This document shows, in pieces, positions 52,048 through 60,151 of a stretch of DNA of 64,000 bases. Source of the stretch: Aquipseudomonas alcaligenes. Its GTDB lineage: Bacteria; Pseudomonadota; Gammaproteobacteria; Pseudomonadales; Pseudomonadaceae. The notes under the pieces were generated by a model that did no database searches, was not told the origin of the DNA, and saw only the letters and a list, made by a program, of their open reading frames with translations. A program made the position numbers and the translations under genes. Every line of letters starts with the position of its first letter. Position 1 is the stretch's first letter. The stretch is from contig NZ_FTNW01000002.1 of assembly GCF_900156545.1 (NCBI RefSeq), forward strand, positions 372,001 to 436,000. The letters run 5' to 3'.

Positions 52048-52704
52048 TTACTGGGCGGCGCCCTTGCGCACTTTCTCCAGCTCGGCGCTGATGGCCGCGC
52101 CCCACTTCTGGTAGCCCTGCACGTTGAGGTGCTGACCGTCGGTGGTGGCCCACTCGCCCGGCTTGGAGAATTTCAGCGAGTCGACATAGCTGCACGGTGC
52201 CACGTTGGCGGCGAGGAAAGCCGACATCTGCTTCACCTTGGCGTAGGTCTTGCCGTACTTGCCGCCCTCGGTACCCCAGTTCGGGCCAATCCAGGCACAT
52301 TGGGTGCCGGTGGCGCCGATGGCCTTGGTCAGGCTGGTGGTCTGCTGCCAGATCCAGGCCTTGGGGAAGGACGGCTTGTCGTAGCCGGCCATGGTGTCGC
52401 CGATCACGATCAGCACCAGGTCCGGCTTGTCCTTGGCGATCAACTCCTTGATCGGCGTGGTGCTGGCCTTGCCGCGCAGCACCTGGGCCGGCTCCTTGCC
52501 ACGACGCTCAGCCGCTCCGCAGTTGCCGCCCGGAGAAACCTTCAGCCAGTCGCCGGCGTTGGCCCCGCAGATACCGATGGAGTGAACGTTAGCGCCCTTG
52601 CGGATGAGGTCGTCGTGCAGACCGCCGATCAGGTAGTTGGGAGTGGCCATATGGCTGTCGCCAATGATCAGGATCGACAGGCCGGCAAGCAGGGAGGAAG
52701 CCAT
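52048..52704 (-). CDS. wssF: SGNH-like cellulose acetylation protein WssF, copy 2
   Basis: The protein has 218 residues from ATG 52704, preceded by AAGGA. It shares the same layout as the adjacent copy: block I SILIIGDSHMA (Ser17; here Asp is kept), HSIGICGANAGDWLK, TPIKELIAKDKPDL, VIGDTMAGYDKPSFPKAW and TTDGQHLNVQGY. It has a slightly longer insert around KEPAQVLRGKAS. It also lacks a clear signal peptide. The duplication is tandem and in frame, 45 bp apart. The two copies differ in the catalytic motif (GDSH against GESH), so division of labour is possible. It is preceded closely by the bcsC stop. Confidence 0.85.
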   Translation of the reverse strand: MASSLLAGLSILIIGDSHMATPNYLIGGLHDDLIRKGANVHSIGICGANAGDWLKVSPGGNCGAAERRGKEPAQVLRGKASTTPIKELIAKDKPDLVLIVIGDTMAGYDKPSFPKAWIWQQTTSLTKAIGATGTQCAWIGPNWGTEGGKYGKTYAKVKQMSAFLAANVAPCSYVDSLKFSKPGEWATTDGQHLNVQGYQKWGAAISAELEKVRKGAAQ

Positions 52705-52713
52705 CAGGAATCC

Positions 52714-55700
52714 TTATTTCGCGTAGGGGGATTGATAGGGAGAAACGGGCAACGGCATCGGGCCGGTCATGCGTTCGAGCATATAGCGCAGGTACAGGCC
52801 GCCGTTCCACTGGCGGTAGTCCTGGGCGTTGTCGACGCCGACGTGACCACCGAGGAACAGGTGGTCGCCCAGCTTGTATTCGGCGGCGCCGGCCAGGTTG
52901 TAGCCGATACCGGTGCTGTTATCGCTGCCGTAGACCGCCTCGTAGCCCAGCGCACGACTGGCCTCGGCCTGTTTCGCGCGGTCGCCGGGGAAGAAGTCAG
53001 CCTCGTCCTGATTGATCGCCTGCACGCCGACCGAGCCACGCAGCTGGAAGCTCAGACGGTCATAACGCTGCGCCCAGCTAACCGGCACGCCCAGGGCGAA
53101 GAAACTCTGCGGGCTGAAGTAGCCGCCGTGGCCATAGGTGAAGTAGCCGAGGTTCTCGCGATAACCGATGCCGAGCAGGTCGAGACCGATGGTGGCCTGG
53201 CTCTGCTCGTCGTTCTGCAGGTACCAGTAGACGCCGGTGCCCGCCTCGACCCGGTCGTTGTCCTCGACGTTGTTGCCGAGCAGGCGATGCCAGCCGGCAT
53301 AGGCATAGGCGCCCATTTCGCGGTCATCGAAGGCCAGCTGGGCACGCCCACCGTTGGCGGTCACGCCGCCCCACTTCTGACCGGTACGCTTGTCCTCGGC
53401 GCCGGCGAACGACAGCAGGCTGTCGGTGACCGCGCGCCGCGACACGCCGACGTTCCAGTGCAGGTCCGGGTTGCCGGGCACGGCACGCTCGACGCTGACG
53501 CCGCCGACCGCAGTGCTGTAGAGGAAACCCTGCGGCGTGGTGCCGATGTCGGCCTTGAGGCCCGCCCCGGGATTCTCGAAGGCCACGGCCAGGCCGACGC
53601 CGGAATCCTTCTGCGAACCCGGCGACATGCCCGGATTGTCCAGGGTCGCCTGCGGACCGCCGCCGAAACGATCACGGGCACTGTCGTCCAGACTGCCGGC
53701 GTTCAACGAGACGGGGGTCACGCGCACGGCCAGGCGGTTGTCGCCCAACGGCATGCTGGCCTCGAACGGCGCCTGCACATCGGTGATCTTGCTCAGGCCG
53801 GACTCGCTGTCGTTGGTCCGCACCGTCACGCCCTGCACCACATAAGCGCTGCGCTGCTGCAGGATATCGTCCAGTGCGCGGGCCGCCTCGCTCATGCCGG
53901 CACGCGGGTCCGGCTCTTCCTCGGCACCCGGCAGGAAGGGATTGGCCGAGAGCGGTTCGGCGGCGACCAGGGTGGTCGTCGGTGCCGGCGCGGGCTCCAG
54001 GGCCAGCAGGCTGTCACGCGCGGTGGCCACCGGCAGCTCGGCACGGGCCGGGGCACGCGGCTGGCTGCTCGCCGGAGCGGGAATGTCGTCCAGCGCCAGG
54101 CGCGGACTTTCGACCGGCGCCGGCAGGGTCGATACCGGGTCGGGAATCGCGGCGGGTGCCGCGGCCAGACTGCCAACACCGGCGAAGGGATTGGCCGGCG
54201 CGCTGGCCGGACGGGTGCTGGCGGCGTAGCTCGGGGTCTGTTCGCGTTTTTCCTGGGCCACCACCTTGCCCAGCAGCTCGGCGGCGGTACCGGTGCGACC
54301 GAGGTAGCGGTACACACGGGCAGCGGTGGTGAGGATGTCGACATCATTGGGCGCCAGCTTCAGCGCCTGTTCCAGGCGCTCCTCGGCATAGCCGTTTTCG
54401 GCCTGCTGGGCGGCCATGTCGGCGGCACCGACCTGCAGGTTGGCGTCCTGTGGGTGACGCTGCACCAAGGGCTTGAACAGCTCCAGGGCCTTGGCGGTGT
54501 TGCCGTTGGCGCCGTACATGCGCGCCAGCGCCGAAACCGCCAGCGGGTCCTGCGGGCGCTGCGCCAGTGCGGGCGCCAGGGTGTCGTAAGCGGCGGCCAG
54601 CTCACCGCGCAGGCGCAGCTGCTCGGCCTGGCGCACACGGTAGTGGAACAGCAGATCGTCGTACTGCTTGCGCTGCTCCACCGTCATGCTGCGGCCCTGC
54701 AGGTCGCGCAGAATGGCAGCCACTTCGGTGTCCTGCTCGGCGCGCAACAGCACGCCGGCGTAGCTCAGGGTCAGCGACAGGTCGTTGCGCGGGCTGCGCG
54801 CCAGCAGGTCGCGCATGATGACCATGGCACGCTGCGGGTCGTCGGCATCGGCATAGGCCGAAGCCATGCTGGCCAGGCGCGCCGGCTTGCCCTGGGCCAG
54901 CGGCTCGATGCGGCCGAGGAAGGCACGCGCCTCGGCGCGTCGACCGCTGCGGTTGAGGCGCTCGATTTCCTGCATCTGCAGGTTGAAATCCACTTCGGCC
55001 ACCAGCCGGCTGACGTCCGAATTGCGCGCGTCGCGCGGGATGCGCGCGAGGGTCGCCTGGGCCTTGCGCCAGTCGCCCAGCTGCATGGACAGCAGCGCGC
55101 TGGTGTACAGCGCGTCGCGGTCGTTCGGCTGGGTCTGCAACAGGCCATCGACCAGGCTGCGCGCCTCGTCCACGGCGCCCAGATCGACATACAGGCGGGC
55201 CAGGGCAAAGCGTGCCCAGGCATTGTTCGGATCGTCGCGCAGGGCGTTTTCCAGCTCGCGGCGCATGCCGGCGCTGTCGCCACGCTGTTCGGCGGCGCGG
55301 GCGCGTTGCAGCGCCTGCTCGGCACGCAGCTGGCTGAGGCTGCCGATCTTCTCGCGCTCGGCCTTGGGCAGCTTGTCCAGCTCGCGCAGGGCCTCGTCGG
55401 CCTTGCCCTGGCCACCCAGCACCTGCACCAGGCCGCGCAGGGCGCGCGCCTGCTGCTGCCCAAGCTGCAGCGCCTGGCGATAGCCGGCTTCGGCGGCCGC
55501 GAGTTCGCCCTGCTGGGCCTGCAGCTCGGCCAGGCTCAGCACGGCCTCGGCATCCTTGGGCTTGAGCCGGCGCGCCTGTTCCAGTTGCTGGCGGGCATCG
55601 GCATTGCGCGCGTTGGCGATGTTGTCGCGCGCACGCTGCAGCAGCGACCAGTAGCGCACATCGTCCAGCGCGCTCTGCCAGGCGCGGCCACCACCGCCCT

Positions 55701-56703
55701 TCACGGCACGGGTGAGCAGCAGCTCGGCATCCTCGAAGCGCTCCTGGCGCTGGCGCAGGATGCCCAGCCCGCCGAGGGCATCAGGGTCCTTGGGGTGCTT
55801 CTCCAGGTAGGCGCTCAACTCGCGCTCGGCCACCTGCAGTTCGCCTTTCTCCAGAGCCTTGAGCCCGCGGTCGAGCTGCGGGTCACGGCGCCAGGCCGCG
55901 GCTGCGCTGGCGGGCTGCGTGCGGCCCTTGACCAGCAGCGCGCGGATTTCCTCGTCGTCCGGATGGGTCTTGAGGAACTGCTCGAACAGCGGCTGCTGCG
56001 CCTTGTTGGGCGGGCCGATCCAGGTCAGCGCCAGGCGCCAGCTTTCGTCGGCGTCGCCACCGATATCCTCGCGCTCGGCCAGCTTGGCCAGGGCACGGAT
56101 GCCCTCCTCGCGTGCGCCCTGGTTGCGCGCCAGGTGCTTGGCCAGGAACAGCGCGGCATAGGGGTCATCCGGGTACTCGCGGTGGATACGCTCCATGCCG
56201 CTGCGGGCCTCGGCCCAGTGCGCGTCGACGTAGCCCAGGTTGTTGTAGAACTCCAGGCCGATCTGCCCCTGCGCGGGCTTGCCGCCCAGCGCACGGCGAT
56301 AGACCTCGGCAGCTTTCGCGCGCTCATCGCTCTCGACCAGCAGGCGAGCCTCGTCGAGCAGCTTCTGGTTGGCCGGATCGGCCAGGCGGATGTCCTGTTC
56401 CAGCAGCAATGCCTGACGCGGCAGCGGCTGGATGGCCTGCAGGCGCTGCAGATAGCCGCCGGCGCTGGCCAGGTCGCCGTCCTTGACCGCGATGAAGCCC
56501 AGGCCATAGAGCGCATCCGGCTGCGCCGCATCGATCAGCAGCAGCTTCTGCCAGACCTCACCGGCGCGCTTGGGCTTGTCCTGCGCCTGCCAGAAATGTC
56601 CCTGCTCGATCAGCAGGCGCTGGGCATCGTTGCCCTCGGCCTGGGCGCCGCCATGGGCCAGGGCGGCGAGCAGCGCCAGAGTCAGCGGGCGGTAGCGGAA
56701 CAT
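52714..56703 (-). CDS. bcsC: Outer-membrane cellulose export protein BcsC (WssE)
   Basis: The protein has 1329 residues from ATG 56703 (MFRYRPLTLALLAALAHGGAQA signal peptide), with GGGAG upstream. TPR repeats run from about residue 25 to 810, and a Pro/Ala-rich linker lies at about 820-950. The C-terminal BCSC_C beta-barrel (about 950-1329) includes VQGVTVRTNDSESGLSKITD and GSDNSTGIGYNLAGAAEYKLG, ending in MLERMTGPMPLPVSPYQSPY. It threads cellulose through the periplasm and outer membrane. It overlaps the end of bcsZ by 22 bp, so the genes are coupled. Size and domain order are normal for BcsC. Confidence 0.95.
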   Translation of the reverse strand: MFRYRPLTLALLAALAHGGAQAEGNDAQRLLIEQGHFWQAQDKPKRAGEVWQKLLLIDAAQPDALYGLGFIAVKDGDLASAGGYLQRLQAIQPLPRQALLLEQDIRLADPANQKLLDEARLLVESDERAKAAEVYRRALGGKPAQGQIGLEFYNNLGYVDAHWAEARSGMERIHREYPDDPYAALFLAKHLARNQGAREEGIRALAKLAEREDIGGDADESWRLALTWIGPPNKAQQPLFEQFLKTHPDDEEIRALLVKGRTQPASAAAAWRRDPQLDRGLKALEKGELQVAERELSAYLEKHPKDPDALGGLGILRQRQERFEDAELLLTRAVKGGGGRAWQSALDDVRYWSLLQRARDNIANARNADARQQLEQARRLKPKDAEAVLSLAELQAQQGELAAAEAGYRQALQLGQQQARALRGLVQVLGGQGKADEALRELDKLPKAEREKIGSLSQLRAEQALQRARAAEQRGDSAGMRRELENALRDDPNNAWARFALARLYVDLGAVDEARSLVDGLLQTQPNDRDALYTSALLSMQLGDWRKAQATLARIPRDARNSDVSRLVAEVDFNLQMQEIERLNRSGRRAEARAFLGRIEPLAQGKPARLASMASAYADADDPQRAMVIMRDLLARSPRNDLSLTLSYAGVLLRAEQDTEVAAILRDLQGRSMTVEQRKQYDDLLFHYRVRQAEQLRLRGELAAAYDTLAPALAQRPQDPLAVSALARMYGANGNTAKALELFKPLVQRHPQDANLQVGAADMAAQQAENGYAEERLEQALKLAPNDVDILTTAARVYRYLGRTGTAAELLGKVVAQEKREQTPSYAASTRPASAPANPFAGVGSLAAAPAAIPDPVSTLPAPVESPRLALDDIPAPASSQPRAPARAELPVATARDSLLALEPAPAPTTTLVAAEPLSANPFLPGAEEEPDPRAGMSEAARALDDILQQRSAYVVQGVTVRTNDSESGLSKITDVQAPFEASMPLGDNRLAVRVTPVSLNAGSLDDSARDRFGGGPQATLDNPGMSPGSQKDSGVGLAVAFENPGAGLKADIGTTPQGFLYSTAVGGVSVERAVPGNPDLHWNVGVSRRAVTDSLLSFAGAEDKRTGQKWGGVTANGGRAQLAFDDREMGAYAYAGWHRLLGNNVEDNDRVEAGTGVYWYLQNDEQSQATIGLDLLGIGYRENLGYFTYGHGGYFSPQSFFALGVPVSWAQRYDRLSFQLRGSVGVQAINQDEADFFPGDRAKQAEASRALGYEAVYGSDNSTGIGYNLAGAAEYKLGDHLFLGGHVGVDNAQDYRQWNGGLYLRYMLERMTGPMPLPVSPYQSPYAK

Positions 56704-57854
56704 GGAGACTCCCAAAGCGGTAGCAGACGGCCATCGGCCGCGAAGCGGTAGTACTTGTCCGCCCAGCCGAGACCGAACAGGCTGAGCATGTAGTCGTAAT
56801 AGAACGGCGCAGGACCCGTGCCGGCGATCCACTGGTCAATGGCGCCGCGCGCACGCTGGTCCTGCAGCTCTTCCAGCCAGGGCTGGCCCTTGGCGCGGAA
56901 GTACGGCACCAGTGCACCGGAGAAACCGCTCGGGCTCTGCCCCGAGGTGGTGCCCGTGCGTACGTCGACCTTCTCCGGCGGCAGGCCGCTGGAGGCCGTG
57001 GCGCGCGCCATGCCGAACAGGCTGTCGAGCAGCGGCTTGGCCAGCGGGTCGGCAGGGTCGGTCATGCCGGCCCAGAGGTAGACGCGAATGGCATCGTAGC
57101 TGCCGCTGTCACCCTTCATCGGGTCGCTGGCGAACAGGCCGGCGCGCTCGGACACGGCGCGGTAGCCTATCCAGTCGGCAGCGAAGCCATGCGGCCCGGC
57201 CTGCTCCTGCAACACCGCACTGTGCCGGGCGATGGCGTTCCACGGCCCCTTGGGGTCGACGGCGGCGAGGCGGCGCAGCAGCGGCAACGGCTGGTAGCTG
57301 GGATTGATGCGCCACAGATGGCCGATATGCGAGAAGCCGATCGGCCCCGGCAGCAAAACGGGGCCCAGGCCTGGCAGCTCGGTGGTTTCACGGGCCTTGA
57401 TCTGCGCCAGCAGGGCCAGCGCATCGGCGCGGTATTCGGGCTTGCGCCACAGGCGGTCGGCTTCCAGCAGGGCGTAGACGAACCACAGGTCGGCGTCGGA
57501 GGCGGAATTGGGGTCCTGCACCTGCCACTGGCCATCCTTGCCCTGCCCCCACAGCCAGGCCGGCAGGATGTTCTGCGGATCGTTGCCGGCGAGGTTCTCG
57601 CGGCTCCAGCGCCAGATGCGCTCGAAACGCGCCTGGTCGTTGGCCACCAGGGCGAAGAACAGCGCGTAGGACTGCCCCTCCGAGGTGCTGTGGTTCTTCT
57701 CCAGACTGGACTCCAGGACGCGGCCGTCCGGCTGGATCCAGTGTTCGGCGAAGCGCTGCCAGTGCGGCCACTCGACCGGGCAGGCAGCCTGCGCGGCACT
57801 GCCGAGCACGAGGCTCAGCAGGCCGGCACAGAGAGTCGGATACAGACGCCGCAT
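56682..57854 (-). CDS. bcsZ: Periplasmic endoglucanase BcsZ (WssD), GH8 family
   Basis: The protein has 390 residues from ATG 57854 (MRRLYPTLCAGLLSLVLGSAAQA signal peptide); the frame is open further upstream into bcsB. It is a glycoside hydrolase family 8 enzyme. The general acid Glu is in HSTSEGQSYALFFALV near residue 56, and the catalytic Asp is in PNSASDADLWFVYALLEA near 115. It trims cellulose during export and is needed for normal fibre formation in related systems. It sits between bcsB and bcsC, as in wss and bcs operons. Confidence 0.95.
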   Translation of the reverse strand: MRRLYPTLCAGLLSLVLGSAAQAACPVEWPHWQRFAEHWIQPDGRVLESSLEKNHSTSEGQSYALFFALVANDQARFERIWRWSRENLAGNDPQNILPAWLWGQGKDGQWQVQDPNSASDADLWFVYALLEADRLWRKPEYRADALALLAQIKARETTELPGLGPVLLPGPIGFSHIGHLWRINPSYQPLPLLRRLAAVDPKGPWNAIARHSAVLQEQAGPHGFAADWIGYRAVSERAGLFASDPMKGDSGSYDAIRVYLWAGMTDPADPLAKPLLDSLFGMARATASSGLPPEKVDVRTGTTSGQSPSGFSGALVPYFRAKGQPWLEELQDQRARGAIDQWIAGTGPAPFYYDYMLSLFGLGWADKYYRFAADGRLLPLWESPCSATAR

Positions 57855-57862
57855 GGTCGACC

Positions 57863-60151
57863 TCAGCCGTTCAGACGGGCACGGGCCCGCGCACGCAGGC
57901 TGACGAACAGCAGCAGGCTGATCAGGCCAACGCCCAATGCGGTGAGCAGCAGCATCCAGCCCAGATTGTGCGCCAGCAGCCACTGCAGGTAGCGGAACCA
58001 GCCCAGGTCGCCGACATGGTATTGCTCATCGGCCACCAGCGAATTGACGCGCGTGCCGTTGACCACCGCCAGGCTGCCCTGGAACGACTGCTCGAAGTCC
58101 TCGCCACCGCGCAGGGCAGCACTGACCTCTCCCAGACGCTCCGCGGCGCTGGCGGCGATTACCACCACGCTGCGCTCGCTGGTCAGCGGCGACTCGAACC
58201 CGGTCACGTAGGCGCCAGCCGCACCGCCGTCGAGGATCAGGTTGCTGCGCGCCGGGCGCAGGTTGGCGCGGCTGTCGCTGTCCACCCAGTGGCGCACGCG
58301 GTGCACCAGATCGGACAACTCGAAGCGGGCGCGACCGTTGATCTGCGCCGGCAGCCAGTCGGCCCAGCGCTCCAGTAGCGGCTGGTTGCTGCCGGTGGCC
58401 AGCACCAGCAGGTCCTTGTCTTCCAGCTCGGCATCGTTGTCGCCCTGGGTCACGCTGACGCCGCTGGCCGGCAGGCCGGTGGATTCACCGAAGCGACCGA
58501 GCAGATCGAGCAGCAGGGAGATTTCTTCGGCACTGGCGCCGGCCGGGATCACCACAGCGGTCTCGGCCAGGTCGGCCATGCGGGTGAACGGGAAGCCGCT
58601 GCTCTGGAACACGCCCAGGTTGGGCATGGCGATGAAATGCTCGTAGCCGCTCAGGTCCAGGGTCGAATCCGGCTCGATGGTGCCGCGCATGTTGTCGATG
58701 ATGATGTCGCGACAATCACCCTGCTTGATGTAGTCGTACATGAAGCGCAGCTGCAGGGCCGACTGCAGCGGCAGGCTGTCCAGCGGCAACATCAGCTTGG
58801 CCTCACGCAACAGGCTGTCATCCTGCAGCTTGGCCAGCAGGGACTTGTCGAGGTTCTCCTGCGACGGCAGCGGCAGCGACTTGATGAACTTGCCGCCGAC
58901 ACTGATCAGCAGCGACGAGTTGGTCGACACCGGCTGTGGCGTATAGCGGTACTTGAGGTGCAGCGGTACGCCCGGCTGGCGCCAGTTGAACAGGTCCGGC
59001 GGCAGGCGCATGGGCAGGTTGATGGTGCCCGGATCATAGCCGGAAACGCTCAGGCGCTTGGCATCGGCCAGCTCGCCGAGGCGCACCGGGCGATCGCTGG
59101 GCAGCCAGTTCGGCGCGTCATAGGGTTCGCGCGGCGCCAGGCTGTCGATGCGCTCGATGCGGGCGTGGGCGCCGGACAGCACCTGGCTGCCGGTGACCAG
59201 CGCCAGGGCGGCCTGCTTGAGTTGTTCGCTGTCGTCACCACGCAGGATCAGCAGCTTGCCAAAGGGATCGGCGGGATGCGCCATCAGGGTCAGACTGGGG
59301 CCCTTGTCGGTTGCCTCGGGCACACCGTCGACACTGGCCGCACCGCTGAGCAGGACGATGGCGTTGCCCTTCTCCGGCAGCTGGCCGAGGCTCACCGGGA
59401 AACGCGCACCGCGATAGCTGGCCAGCGCGCCGAACCACGAGGACACCATGCCGGCGGCCTCCAGGCTGCGGTTGTCCGGCGCACCGGCAAACACGAAGGG
59501 CAGCTCCAGCAAACGCGAATCACGGCTGTCGAAGAACGGCAGCGGCAGCTTGGCCAGGTCGTCCGGCAGGGCGATCTGGGTGGTCTCCAGCTGCAGTTCG
59601 CTGGTGTTGCTGACCTTGGCCCACAGGCTGGAATGCAGCGGGTCCTCGCACATCATGGTGTAGTGGCCGATCAGCTGCAGGGTCAGGCGGTTGAACTCGG
59701 TGATCAGGTGCGGCGGGATGTCCAGTACCTGCTGCTGCAAGGTCCCGGCGGTTTCCTTGGGCACCGGCAGGCTGGCCGCCACCTGGTCGTTGACCATCAG
59801 GTTGATCTGCGACAGGTCGGGCAGCAGCGCCGGCGAGTAGCTGTACTCCAGCTTGACCCGCGCCTTGCTCACCACCTGGTCGGCACGCACGTCAAAGCTG
59901 ACGCTGTCACTGCCCTCGATGCCGCGCAGGTGCATGGTGTAGTTGGCACCCAGCTGCTTGAGCGTGGCGCTGTAGGTCGGCACGAACTCGACCGGCACGG
60001 CCTCCGCCGGGATCTCACCACCTTCGACGGCAGCGCCCTCGACGGCGACGGCGCTTTCCTCGACCGGCTCCTCGGCCCAGGTGGATGCCGCCAGCAGCGG
60101 CAGGGTCAATGCGAGACACAGGGACGACAGTCCATTGCGTTTCTGGCTCAT
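57863..60151 (-). CDS. bcsB: Cellulose synthase periplasmic subunit BcsB (WssC)
   Basis: The protein has 762 residues. The signal peptide MSQKRNGLSSLCLALTLPLLAAS is followed by an acidic linker with many Glu and Val, then repeated carbohydrate-binding and ferredoxin-like domains (FDVRADQVVSKARVKLEYSYSPALLPDLSQINLMVNDQ in two parts). A C-terminal helix (VGLISLLLFVSLRARARARLNG) anchors it next to BcsA. It guides the polymer through the periplasm. The start overlaps the bcsA stop by ATGA, and bcsZ starts 8 bp downstream. Confidence 0.94.
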   Translation of the reverse strand: MSQKRNGLSSLCLALTLPLLAASTWAEEPVEESAVAVEGAAVEGGEIPAEAVPVEFVPTYSATLKQLGANYTMHLRGIEGSDSVSFDVRADQVVSKARVKLEYSYSPALLPDLSQINLMVNDQVAASLPVPKETAGTLQQQVLDIPPHLITEFNRLTLQLIGHYTMMCEDPLHSSLWAKVSNTSELQLETTQIALPDDLAKLPLPFFDSRDSRLLELPFVFAGAPDNRSLEAAGMVSSWFGALASYRGARFPVSLGQLPEKGNAIVLLSGAASVDGVPEATDKGPSLTLMAHPADPFGKLLILRGDDSEQLKQAALALVTGSQVLSGAHARIERIDSLAPREPYDAPNWLPSDRPVRLGELADAKRLSVSGYDPGTINLPMRLPPDLFNWRQPGVPLHLKYRYTPQPVSTNSSLLISVGGKFIKSLPLPSQENLDKSLLAKLQDDSLLREAKLMLPLDSLPLQSALQLRFMYDYIKQGDCRDIIIDNMRGTIEPDSTLDLSGYEHFIAMPNLGVFQSSGFPFTRMADLAETAVVIPAGASAEEISLLLDLLGRFGESTGLPASGVSVTQGDNDAELEDKDLLVLATGSNQPLLERWADWLPAQINGRARFELSDLVHRVRHWVDSDSRANLRPARSNLILDGGAAGAYVTGFESPLTSERSVVVIAASAAERLGEVSAALRGGEDFEQSFQGSLAVVNGTRVNSLVADEQYHVGDLGWFRYLQWLLAHNLGWMLLLTALGVGLISLLLFVSLRARARARLNG

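Noticed and set aside
52129..56751. A very long open frame (about 1540 codons) on the plus strand opposite bcsC
   Set aside because: It is antisense to an intact BcsC with signal peptide, TPR repeats and barrel. Long antisense frames are expected in GC-rich DNA. Its translation (rich in Gly, Leu, Gln, His) has no recognisable domain.
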